Program-made: the position numbers and the translations under genes
Origin: Gordonia bronchialis DSM 43247
Lineage (GTDB): Bacteria; Actinomycetota; Actinomycetes; Mycobacteriales; Mycobacteriaceae
Assembly (NCBI RefSeq): GCF_000024785.1
Contig: NC_013441.1
Span: forward strand, 4,216,001 to 4,280,000
Length of the DNA stretch: 64,000 bases
Direction of reading: 5' to 3'
The notes under the pieces: model-generated
Databases searched by the model: none
The model's input: the letters and a program-made list of their open reading frames with translations, nothing else
What the model was told of the DNA's origin: nothing
In this document: piece after piece, positions 55,265 to 63,156 of the stretch
Numbering within the stretch: the first letter of the stretch is position 1
Layout: each line of letters starts with the position of its first letter

Positions 55265-56503
55265 ATGACAGCTCCCACCAGGGCATGCCCCTTTCCGCAC
55301 GGCTTCGACTTCACCGACCCCGACCTCATCGAGCGCGGCATGCCGATCAGCGAGTTCGCCGAGTTACGACGGACCGCGCCGGTGTGGTGGAACGCCCAGG
55401 AGCCCGGCACCGGCGGCGGTTTTCACGACGGCGGGTACTGGGTGATCTCCAAACACGCCCACATCCGCGAGATCTCGAAGAACAGCGGACTGTGGTCGAC
55501 CAACGCCAACGGAGCGATCATCCGCCTGCCGGAGTACGTGACCCCCGATCAGATCGAGTTCACCAAGGCGCTGCTGATCAACCACGACCCGCCCGAGCAC
55601 ACGCGATTGCGCAAGATCGTGTCGCGCATCTTCACGCCGCGAGCCGTGAACTCCCTGCACGACCGACTCCGCGACAGCGCCGCCCGCATCGTCACCGAGG
55701 CCGCAGAGAAGGGGGCGGGCAACTTCGTCGACGACGTCGCGATACACCTACCCCTGCAGGCGATCCTCGACCTGATCGGTGTACCCGAGCCCGATCGTCC
55801 GCGCATCCATGAGCTCGTCGACGCCATCATCAACAGCGACGACCCCGACCAAGCCATCGACCCGACCACCGCCAATGCCGAACTGCTCGGTTATGCCTAC
55901 GCGATGGCCGAGGATCGGCGCGCCAATCCCACCGACGATGTCACCACCACGTTGGTGCAGGCCGACATCGACGGGGAGTCGCTCAGCGAGATCGAGTTCG
56001 GCTTCTTCGTCATCCTGCTCATCACCGCGGGTAACGAGACCACCCGCAACGCAACAACACACGGCATGAATGCGTTCTTCGACCGGCCCGATCAATGGGA
56101 ACTCTACAAACGCGAACGGCCCGCCACCGCCGTCGACGAGATCCTGCGCTGGGCGACACCGGTCCACGCATTCCAGCGAACGGCGTTGTCCGACACCGTG
56201 GTCGGCGATGTCGAGATCACCAGGGGACAGCGCGTCGGCCTGTTTTACAGTTCGGCCAACTACGACGAAGACGTCTTCGACGACCCCTTCACCTTCGACA
56301 TCTCCCGAGACCCCAATCCGCACTTGGCCTTCGGTGGAAACGGTGCACACTTCTGCATCGGCGCCAATCTCGCGCGCCTCGAACTGAAACTGATCTTCGA
56401 CGCCATCGCCGACAATCTGCCGGACATCTCGCGGGTCAGCGAGATGCGTCGGGTCCGTTCCGGGTGGCTCAACGGGGTGAAAGAACTCGGCGTGCGCTAC
56501 TGA
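55265..56503 (+). CDS. Second CYP125-like cytochrome P450
   Basis: A 412-residue P450 that is a clear paralogue of the CYP125 at 51152-52462: shared APVWWNAQEPG.GGGFHDGGYWVISKH, ITAGNETTRNA and FGGNGAHFCIGANLAR. It lacks the 23-residue N-terminal extension of the first copy. CYP125 enzymes hydroxylate sterol side-chain termini. It has no KstR box but a TetR gene and operator upstream, so it may respond to a different sterol. Confidence 0.9.
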   Translation: MTAPTRACPFPHGFDFTDPDLIERGMPISEFAELRRTAPVWWNAQEPGTGGGFHDGGYWVISKHAHIREISKNSGLWSTNANGAIIRLPEYVTPDQIEFTKALLINHDPPEHTRLRKIVSRIFTPRAVNSLHDRLRDSAARIVTEAAEKGAGNFVDDVAIHLPLQAILDLIGVPEPDRPRIHELVDAIINSDDPDQAIDPTTANAELLGYAYAMAEDRRANPTDDVTTTLVQADIDGESLSEIEFGFFVILLITAGNETTRNATTHGMNAFFDRPDQWELYKRERPATAVDEILRWATPVHAFQRTALSDTVVGDVEITRGQRVGLFYSSANYDEDVFDDPFTFDISRDPNPHLAFGGNGAHFCIGANLARLELKLIFDAIADNLPDISRVSEMRRVRSGWLNGVKELGVRY

Positions 56504-56574
56504 TTCGTCACACGTGTCACCCGACCGACCGACGGTGCGCCGCCGCCCGATCGGGATCGTGGTTTGATCGTCGG

Positions 56575-57714
56575 ATGTTCGGGATTCTCGCGCCGTGCCG
56601 CCATACCTTGGACGCCGACCTGGCCGATCAGTGGCGCGCTCATCTCTGCGGACTCTGTCTTTCGCTGCGCGACAACCATGGCCAGGCGACACGACTGACC
56701 ACCAACACCGACGCGGTCATGGTGTCGGTGCTCCTCGCCGCCCAACGTGCGGAATCCCCGGTGTCGGCCCGGGCAGGACGTTGCCCGCTGCGAGGTATGC
56801 AGTCGGCCGACGTGGTGGTCGCCGAGGACCCCGGAATCCGGCTCGCCACCACCGCGTCGCTGACTCTCGCGGCCGGGAAGGCCTACGACACCGTCGCCGA
56901 GCAGAAGTCGGGGCTGGCGGCGCCGTCGCGTTCACGCCGCATGATCGCCCGACACCTCGGTGGTCGTCTGCGCGCCGGTGCCGCCGCCGACACGACCGTC
57001 GCGGACGTCCTGGGCGTCGACGGCATCCTGCTTCGGCTGTCCCGCCAGCATGTCGTCGAGACGCAGTCCGCCGGCCTCGATGAGCTGACCCGCGCGTCGG
57101 CGGAAGCGGCCGCCGCGGTCTTCGCCTCCGCAGCCGACCTCGCCGGCGCAGATCAGAATCGGAATACCCTGGCCGCCATGGGTTTCGACTTCGGTCGCGT
57201 CGCACATCTGATTAACGCCATCGACGATCTGGATGACGACCGGCGCAGCGGCTCATTCAACCCACTGGACGCGACCGGCACCACGGTCGCCGCCGCGCTG
57301 GCCGACTGCCGACGACTCGTGTCGGCCATCCGCCGCCGCTACGACACGCTGGCTCTCCACGACGACCGGCTGCTCCGTGCGGTCCTTCTCGACGGCTTGA
57401 CTCATGCAGTCTCGCGCCGGACCCCGAATCACGGTCGCTGCGGCGGCCATCGAACACAGGCACGCCAGCCCGTCATCTGGCCCGGACAGCGGCCACCGGA
57501 CTTCCCCACCAACTGGCCCTACCCGCCACCGTTTCAGCCGAATCGACGACTGCACCAACGACTTCTGCGGTTCGCGGGAGTCGCCTGCACGGGCCGGGCA
57601 TGCTGCGCCGACCACTGGAATCACTGCTCGGACAAATGGAAATCACCAGTGTGCGACGCCAACACGTGTGACAACTGCGACGATTGCTGCGACTGTTGCG
57701 ATTGCTTCAACTGA
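56575..57714 (+). CDS. DUF5685 family protein with cysteine-rich tail
   Basis: A 379-residue protein starting MFGILAPCRHTLDADLADQWRAHLCGLCLSL, the DUF5685 opening with its conserved CGLC, followed by helices with DFGRVAHLINAIDDLDDD, an acidic motif typical of the family. The last about 45 residues hold a dozen cysteines in CC and CxxC pairs (ending CDDCCDCCDCFN), which should bind metal or form disulfides. The family has no established function. ATG 56575 lies 6 nt after a TTTGAT hexamer, so the mRNA may be leaderless. Convergent with the acyl-CoA synthetase gene, 6 bp gap. Confidence 0.75.
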   Translation: MFGILAPCRHTLDADLADQWRAHLCGLCLSLRDNHGQATRLTTNTDAVMVSVLLAAQRAESPVSARAGRCPLRGMQSADVVVAEDPGIRLATTASLTLAAGKAYDTVAEQKSGLAAPSRSRRMIARHLGGRLRAGAAADTTVADVLGVDGILLRLSRQHVVETQSAGLDELTRASAEAAAAVFASAADLAGADQNRNTLAAMGFDFGRVAHLINAIDDLDDDRRSGSFNPLDATGTTVAAALADCRRLVSAIRRRYDTLALHDDRLLRAVLLDGLTHAVSRRTPNHGRCGGHRTQARQPVIWPGQRPPDFPTNWPYPPPFQPNRRLHQRLLRFAGVACTGRACCADHWNHCSDKWKSPVCDANTCDNCDDCCDCCDCFN

Positions 57715-57720
57715 CGGTAC

Positions 57721-59361
57721 TCAGCCGACGCCGCGGTCGCTGCCCTCCCAGTACTGTGCCCGCAGCGCCTTCTTGTCCGGTTTGCCCAGCGCGGTCAACG
57801 GTAAGGCGTCGGTGAAGATGACCTGTTTGGGTGACTGGACCGAACCCTTGCGCTCCTTGACGGCCTCCTGGATCTCGGCGGCGATCGTCGCCTTCGCCGC
57901 ATCGTCGGCCGCGACGTCGGATCGCAGCACGACGACCGCGGTCACCATCTCACCCCACTTCTCGTCAGGTACTCCGATGACGCCGACCTGACCGACCGAC
58001 GGATGTTCGGCGACAACGTCTTCCACCTCACGAGGGAAGACATTGAAACCACCGGTGACGATCATGTCCTTGGTGCGGTCGACGATGTACCAGAATCCGT
58101 CCGCGTCTTCGCGAGCCACGTCGCCGGTGCGTAGCCAACCGTCGCGGAAGGTCTCGGCGGTCTGCTCGGGCAATCCGAGGTACCCGCCTGCGAGAAGTGG
58201 TCCGGCGACGCAGATCTCGCCGGGTTCGCCCGGTTCGACCGGTTTGTCGTCGGGACCGAGCAGAGCGGTCCGCAGGAACGCCGACGGGCGGCCGCAACTG
58301 CTGAGCCGACGCTGGTCCTCACCTTTGCGCGGGTGGGCGTCCTTGGGCAGGTAGCTGATCACCATCGGCGCCTCGGACTGTCCGTAGTACTGCGCGAAGA
58401 TGGGTCCGAAGCGGTCGATCGCCTCGGCGAGACGAACCGGATTGATCGGTGACGCACCGTAATACACGGTCTCCAGTGACGAGAGGTCACGCGTCCGCGA
58501 ATCCGGGTGGTCCATCAGGGCGTACAGCATCGACGGCACCAGCATGGTGGCGGTGATCTTCTGCTCCTCGATGGTACGCAGCACCTCGGCGGGATCGAAC
58601 TTCGCGAGCACCACCATCGACCCGCCCTTCATCAGGGTCGGGATGAAGAAGGCGGCACCCGCGTGTGAGAGCGGGGTGCAGAGCAGGAATCGCGGATGTT
58701 GCGGCCATTCCCATTCGGCGAGCTGGATCTGGGTCATGGTGGCCATGGCACGCGCGGTACCGATGACTCCCTTGGGTTTCCCGGTGGTACCACCGGTGTA
58801 GGTGATCGACACGACGTGTTCGGGCGGCAGCTGCGCCGCCACAAGCGGTTTGGGTGCATACGTGTCGGCCTCGGCGATGATGTCGCGTCCGTGCGCCGCC
58901 AACGCCTCCGGCACCGGCCCCAGCGTGAGGATCTGCTTGAGACCGTCGACGCGGTCGAGGAGCGCGACGGCACGTTCCACGAACATCGGCACCGGGTCGA
59001 TCACCAGCGTCGTGACCCCGGCGTCGGAGAGGACGTAGGCGTGGTCGTCGAGGGAGCCGAGCGGGTGCAGCGCGGTACGCCGCCACCCCTGCGTCTGCCC
59101 GGCCCCGATGACGAACAGCACCTCCGGACGGTTGAGGGCGAGCAGCCCCACCGCGGTACCCGTGCCCGCGCCGACCGCCTCGAAGGCCTGGATGTAGCGG
59201 CTCACCGCCGCGGCCATCTCACCGCCGGTCATCTCGGTGTCGCCGAGCACGAGTACCTTGCGATCCGCGTGACGGCGAAGTGCGGCGACCATCAGGTCGC
59301 CCATGTGGGTTCCCCCGCGGAGATGGTCGAAGTCGGTGGCCTGCTGCGCAACGTCGGTCAT
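57721..59361 (-). CDS. Acyl-CoA synthetase (FadD family)
   Basis: A 546-residue ANL ligase: [46 protein letters not shown] and the catalytic lysine in ALGKPDKKAL. It differs from FadD3, FadD17 and FadD19 and looks closer to FadD8-type members. A KstR-like box (59372-59385) is 10 bp upstream of ATG 59361, so it belongs to the steroid response; the acid it activates is unknown. Confidence 0.85.
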   Translation of the reverse strand: MTDVAQQATDFDHLRGGTHMGDLMVAALRRHADRKVLVLGDTEMTGGEMAAAVSRYIQAFEAVGAGTGTAVGLLALNRPEVLFVIGAGQTQGWRRTALHPLGSLDDHAYVLSDAGVTTLVIDPVPMFVERAVALLDRVDGLKQILTLGPVPEALAAHGRDIIAEADTYAPKPLVAAQLPPEHVVSITYTGGTTGKPKGVIGTARAMATMTQIQLAEWEWPQHPRFLLCTPLSHAGAAFFIPTLMKGGSMVVLAKFDPAEVLRTIEEQKITATMLVPSMLYALMDHPDSRTRDLSSLETVYYGASPINPVRLAEAIDRFGPIFAQYYGQSEAPMVISYLPKDAHPRKGEDQRRLSSCGRPSAFLRTALLGPDDKPVEPGEPGEICVAGPLLAGGYLGLPEQTAETFRDGWLRTGDVAREDADGFWYIVDRTKDMIVTGGFNVFPREVEDVVAEHPSVGQVGVIGVPDEKWGEMVTAVVVLRSDVAADDAAKATIAAEIQEAVKERKGSVQSPKQVIFTDALPLTALGKPDKKALRAQYWEGSDRGVG

Positions 59362-59371
59362 GCAACCAGAC

Positions 59372-59385
59372 TAGGACGTGTTTCA
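59372..59385. promoter_or_regulatory. KstR-like box upstream of the acyl-CoA synthetase
   Basis: TAGGACGTGTTTCA, seven of eight fixed KstR positions (GAC in place of AAC). Confidence 0.65.
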
Positions 59386-59449
59386 ACTCCAGGGAAGTCA
59401 ATCGATCGGAAACCGCGTTCACATGCACATACCGCGTCCGACACCAAAG

Positions 59450-59463
59450 TGGAACGTGTTGCA
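59450..59463. promoter_or_regulatory. KstR box upstream of the GNAT gene
   Basis: TGGAACGTGTTGCA, all eight fixed KstR positions, 78 bp before ATG 59542 in the divergent region. Confidence 0.75.
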
Positions 59464-59541
59464 TTTTCGACACTCACCGGCACTGCGGTGCAGTGCGGCG
59501 TAGCGGGGCGGCACCGGCGCACGTCCATTAGGATCGTCCTC

Positions 59542-60198
59542 ATGACTGATCTTGACCAGGCAACCACCCGTCGTGACATCGCCGACGCCCTACTCACCGC
59601 GCTCGAGCGCCGTCACGAGGTGCTCGACGCCATCGTCGACGCCGAGAATCACGACGAAGCCGTCGCGGCGATCGTCGACTTGCTGGGCAAGTCGCAGCTC
59701 GGTGCCCGGGCCATTCTCGACATGAAGCTCGATCAGCTCACCAAGGACGAGCGTCGCAAGAATCAGGCCGAACTCGACGACCTGAACTCGGCGTTGACCT
59801 TCACCCTGAGCGAGCGCCCGGCCAGCAGCGGCGACAACCTGGAACTGCGGCCCTTCTCCTCCGACGCCGACGCCGATCTGTTCAAGGTGCGCACCGAGGA
59901 GCTCGGCGTCGCCGGCGACGGATCCGGCCGGCCCGCCGGTGACCTCAGCGACGAGATCACCAAGGCGACGAGCCGCGTGGACAACGAGGAAGCCGTCTGG
60001 CTCGTGGCCGAGGAAGGTTCCGCCAAGGTCGGTTTCGTCTTCGGCGAACTCACCGACGGCGAGGTGGACGTCCGGATCTGGATACATCCCGAGCACCGCA
60101 AACACGGTTATGGCACTGCGGCGCTACGCAAGTCACGCTCGGAGATGGCAGCCTACTTCCCGGGCGTCCCGATGGTGGTCCGCGCTCCGGGCGCCTGA
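59542..60198 (+). CDS. GyrA-like coiled-coil fused to a GNAT acetyltransferase
   Basis: A 218-residue protein. Residues about 11-88 (ADALLTALERRHEVLDAIV...AIVDLLGKSQLGARAILDMKL...RRKNQAELDDL) follow the helical coiled-coil region of DNA gyrase subunit A, including the hallmark AQAILDM-type segment. Residues about 100-215 are a GNAT domain with VDVRIWIHPEHRKHGYGTAAL as the acetyl-CoA loop. The gyrase part lacks the catalytic Tyr and DNA-gate domain. ATG 59542 is 7 nt after a TAGGAT -10 element, so the transcript is probably leaderless, and a KstR box lies upstream. Function unknown. Confidence 0.75.
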   Translation: MTDLDQATTRRDIADALLTALERRHEVLDAIVDAENHDEAVAAIVDLLGKSQLGARAILDMKLDQLTKDERRKNQAELDDLNSALTFTLSERPASSGDNLELRPFSSDADADLFKVRTEELGVAGDGSGRPAGDLSDEITKATSRVDNEEAVWLVAEEGSAKVGFVFGELTDGEVDVRIWIHPEHRKHGYGTAALRKSRSEMAAYFPGVPMVVRAPGA

Positions 60199-60207
60199 CG
60201 GCGAACG

Positions 60208-60597
60208 TCAGTCCCGTAGCCGGCGCGGCACCCCGAACCGCGCGACGATCGCCCGGATGCGGTCGTCCTCGTCGATGACGAAGGTCTCCGACACCGGAGC
60301 CGCGAGTCCCAGCGGTTTGGGGTGCACGTGCACGAAATACCGCGTGGTGACGGTGTGCCCGTCGACCTCGGCCTCGAAACCGCTGATGCGGTGGATGAGC
60401 CGGAACTGCGGTCCACGGGCGAGACTCCGCGCGATGTGCGGCCCGTTGCGTCCGGTCTTGATACCGAATTCCACACGGGTGCAATCCGGATGCAGGGACA
60501 CGTCACCGGATCGATGGCTGACGAGCGCATCGACGTAGGCTTTGGCCGCCGCAATCCGGGCGGTCGCCACCGGGTCCTGGGCGCGGTCGTCGGTCAC
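60208..60597 (-). CDS. Small NTF2-like protein
   Basis: A 129-residue protein with an initial helix (ATARIAAAKAYVDALVS), then strands such as RVEFGIKTG, FEAEVDGHTVTTRYFVHV and ETFVIDEDDRIRAIVARFG, a pattern compatible with an NTF2/DUF8021-like cone fold. GTG 60597 overlaps the stop of the upstream SDR (GTGA), so it is co-translated with a steroid dehydrogenase. It may hold a steroid-CoA or modify one; no catalytic residues can be assigned. Confidence 0.65.
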   Translation of the reverse strand: MTDDRAQDPVATARIAAAKAYVDALVSHRSGDVSLHPDCTRVEFGIKTGRNGPHIARSLARGPQFRLIHRISGFEAEVDGHTVTTRYFVHVHPKPLGLAAPVSETFVIDEDDRIRAIVARFGVPRRLRD

Positions 60598-61493
60598 CGC
60601 GCTCCGTACACGGGCACGGGTTCGGGGGTCTTGGCCAGCAACTCCTCGACGACGGCGCCGAGTTCCGCAGGCTCCCAACGACTTCTCTTGTCCCGCTCCA
60701 CGCTGCGCTGCCACCCGTCGAGCGCGGTGATACGTCCGCCCTCGACCTCGAAGACCCGGCCGGTGACAGCCGACGACTCAGGCGAGCCCAGCCAGACGAC
60801 GAGCGGTGAGATGTTGGCCGGGTTCATCGCGTCGAAGGAACCGTCGGCGGGTGCAGCCATCTGGGCGGCCATCGCGTCGCCGGCCCCCATCGTCATCTGA
60901 GTGCGCGCCGCCGGAGCGATCGCGTTGGCGGTGACGCCATAGCCGCGGAGTTCGGCTGCGGCCTGGATGGTGAGGCCGAGGATGCCGGCCTTGGCGGCCA
61001 CATAATTGCCCTGACCGACCGAACCGAACAGTCCCGCACCGGAACTCGTGTTGACGATGCGCCCGTCGGGCTGCCGTCCGGCCTTGGATTCGCTGCGCCA
61101 GTACGCGCCGGCGTGCCGCAGCGTCACGAAATGCCCTTTGAGGTGCACGCGCACCACGGAGTCCCACTCATCTTCCGAGAGTGACACCAGCATCCGATCG
61201 CGGACGAATCCGGCGTTGTTGACCAGGATGTCGAGCCGGCCGAATTCGGCGACGGCGGCCTCGACCATGGCAGCGCCGTGATCCCAGTCGGCGACGTCGC
61301 CGACCGATGCCACCGACGAGCCGCCACTCGCACGGATCTCCTCGACCACCGCATTGGCCGCCTCTGCGGCGTAGTCGTTGACCACCACCGCGGCCCCGTC
61401 GGCCGCCAGGGCCAGCGCGTGCGCCCGGCCGATGCCCTGTCCGGCACCGGTGACGATCGCGACTCGACCCTCGTTCAGCTTGTCTCCCACCAC
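60594..61493 (-). CDS. Short-chain dehydrogenase, Rv3548c-like
   Basis: A 299-residue SDR with TGAGQGIGRAHALALA, NNAGFVRDRM and catalytic NYVAAKAG; its length and C-terminal extension resemble Hsd4A-type MFE-2 dehydrogenases. In M. tuberculosis Rv3548c holds the same place beside Rv3549c and echA20 in the HIP (C/D-ring) regulon. GTG 61493 or 61490 is the start, with AAAGGAAA upstream. It follows the other SDR by seven bases. Confidence 0.85.
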   Translation of the reverse strand: MVGDKLNEGRVAIVTGAGQGIGRAHALALAADGAAVVVNDYAAEAANAVVEEIRASGGSSVASVGDVADWDHGAAMVEAAVAEFGRLDILVNNAGFVRDRMLVSLSEDEWDSVVRVHLKGHFVTLRHAGAYWRSESKAGRQPDGRIVNTSSGAGLFGSVGQGNYVAAKAGILGLTIQAAAELRGYGVTANAIAPAARTQMTMGAGDAMAAQMAAPADGSFDAMNPANISPLVVWLGSPESSAVTGRVFEVEGGRITALDGWQRSVERDKRSRWEPAELGAVVEELLAKTPEPVPVYGAR

Positions 61494-61500
61494 TTTCCTT

Positions 61501-62304
61501 TCACCCAGTGCTCACGGATTGCTCGTTGTTGACCGTCGCCGCGTCGAGGAAGGCCGGTCGTTCTCCCCCACCATGCACCGTCAGCGTCGACCCGGTGATG
61601 TAGCCCGCCAACGGTGACAAGAGGAATGACACCGCATTGCCGACGTCGGCCCCGGTGGCCATCCGACCCATCGGGATGGTGGCCCCCACGGCGGCCACGC
61701 CGGCGTCGTCGCCGTAGTGCAGATGCGACTGCTCGGTGACCACCGGCCCGGCGACCACCGAGTTCACCCGCACCCGCGGCGCCCATTCGACGGCCAGTGA
61801 CGACATCGCGTTGTCGAGTCCGGCCTTGGCCGCTCCATAGGCGGAGGTACCCGGCGACGGGCGATGCCCGCTGACGCTGGACACATTGACGATCGCGCCA
61901 CCGCTGTCCTGTTGCTGCATCGCGGCGTTGGCATGGCGGGCCACCGACATCGGTGCCAGGAGATTCAGTTCGACGATCTTGCCGGTGAATCGCGCCGATG
62001 CGTCTGCGGCCAGCACGAACGGTGATCCGCCGGCGTTGTTGACCACCCCGTCGAGGCGCCCGTGTCGCTCGACGATCTCCGCGATCATCGCCTCGACGGC
62101 GGCGTCGTCGCGGACGTCGCACGAGATGAACTCGACGGCGCGCAGGTCGTCGACGACGTTGTCGGGCGTGCGGCCGCAGATCACCGGCCTCGCGCCGAGC
62201 GCGATCAGCGTCCTGGTGATGCCGGCGCCGACCCCTCGTGCACCACCGGTCACCAGGACCACCCGCTTCGTCAGGCCGAGTTCGGCCTGTGACTGCCTGT
62301 CCAT
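61501..62304 (-). CDS. Short-chain dehydrogenase, Rv3549c-like
   Basis: A 267-residue SDR: VVLVTGGARGVGAGI, NNAGGSPF, catalytic SAYGAAKAGLDNAM. Homologue of Rv3549c by neighbourhood and size. ATG 62304 is chosen because the longer frame crosses the KstR2 operator. Divergent from echA20, sharing the operator, so it is probably induced by HIP-CoA during steroid ring degradation. Confidence 0.85.
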   Translation of the reverse strand: MDRQSQAELGLTKRVVLVTGGARGVGAGITRTLIALGARPVICGRTPDNVVDDLRAVEFISCDVRDDAAVEAMIAEIVERHGRLDGVVNNAGGSPFVLAADASARFTGKIVELNLLAPMSVARHANAAMQQQDSGGAIVNVSSVSGHRPSPGTSAYGAAKAGLDNAMSSLAVEWAPRVRVNSVVAGPVVTEQSHLHYGDDAGVAAVGATIPMGRMATGADVGNAVSFLLSPLAGYITGSTLTVHGGGERPAFLDAATVNNEQSVSTG

Positions 62305-62324
62305 GGGTGATACCCTACCAAACA

Positions 62325-62338
62325 ACCAAGCACTTGCT
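62325..62338. promoter_or_regulatory. KstR2 operator between the SDR and echA20
   Basis: ACCAAGCACTTGCT matches the KstR2 consensus ANCAAGNNCTTGNT at every fixed position and sits in the 77-bp divergent region. Confidence 0.92.
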
Positions 62339-62381
62339 TGGTTGAATCTGGATCGCGCTGCGATCGACGAGAGGAGCACGG

Positions 62382-63155
62382 GTGCCGATCACCACCACAC
62401 GCACCGCATCGGGGATCGTGACGGTGACCGTCGACTATCCCCCGGTGAACGCATTGCCTTCGGCGGCGTGGTTCGAGCTGGCCGACGCGATCACCGCCGC
62501 CGGCGAGGACACCGAGACCCACGTCGTGGTCTTGTGCGCCGAGGGGCGCGGCTTCAACGCCGGCGTCGACATCAAGGAGATGCAGGCCACCGAGGGTTTC
62601 GACGCCCTCATCGGTGCCAATCGCGGGTGCGCTGCGGCCTTCTCTGCGGTGTACGACTGCGCCGTGCCGGTCATCGTGGCCGTCAACGGTTTCTGCGTCG
62701 GCGGTGGCATCGGGCTGGTCGGCAACGCCGACGTCATCGTGGCCTCCGACGACGCCGTCTTCGGTCTGCCCGAGGTGGACCGGGGCGCACTCGGTGCGGC
62801 CACCCACCTCGCCCGACTGGTGCCACAGCACATGATGCGCACGCTGTACTACACGGCGCAGAACGTTACCGCCCAGCAACTCGAACACTTCGGCTCGGTC
62901 TACCGCGTGGTGCCACGAGAACAGTTGCGCGACACCGCGATGGAGGTCGCCGAACAGATCGCCGCCAAGGACACCCGCGTGATCCGCGCGGCCAAGGAGG
63001 CCATCAACCACATCGACCCCGTCGACGTGAAGGCCAGTTACCGCCTCGAGCAGGGATTCACCTTCGAACTCAATCTCGCCGGGGTGTCCGACGAACACCG
63101 CGACGCCTTTGTCGCCACCGGAAAACCCGTCAACTCCGCCGGAGGCCGTGCCTGA
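62382..63155 (+). CDS. echA20: Ring-opening hydrolase EchA20
   Basis: A 257-residue crotonase-fold protein: VDYPPVNALPSAAW, EGRGFNAGVDIKEM and FCVGGGIGLVGNADVIVAS. EchA20 (Rv3550) hydrolyses a C-ring intermediate of HIP degradation prior to the IpdAB step. GTG 62382 has GAGAGGAG upstream. One base after its stop begins the ipdA ATG, matching the M. tuberculosis order. Confidence 0.93.
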   Translation: MPITTTRTASGIVTVTVDYPPVNALPSAAWFELADAITAAGEDTETHVVVLCAEGRGFNAGVDIKEMQATEGFDALIGANRGCAAAFSAVYDCAVPVIVAVNGFCVGGGIGLVGNADVIVASDDAVFGLPEVDRGALGAATHLARLVPQHMMRTLYYTAQNVTAQQLEHFGSVYRVVPREQLRDTAMEVAEQIAAKDTRVIRAAKEAINHIDPVDVKASYRLEQGFTFELNLAGVSDEHRDAFVATGKPVNSAGGRA

Positions 63156-63156
63156 C

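Noticed and set aside
57721..59361. fadD3 (HIP-CoA ligase)
   Set aside because: Sequence does not resemble FadD3 and the nearest control site is KstR-like, whereas fadD3 is a KstR2 target.
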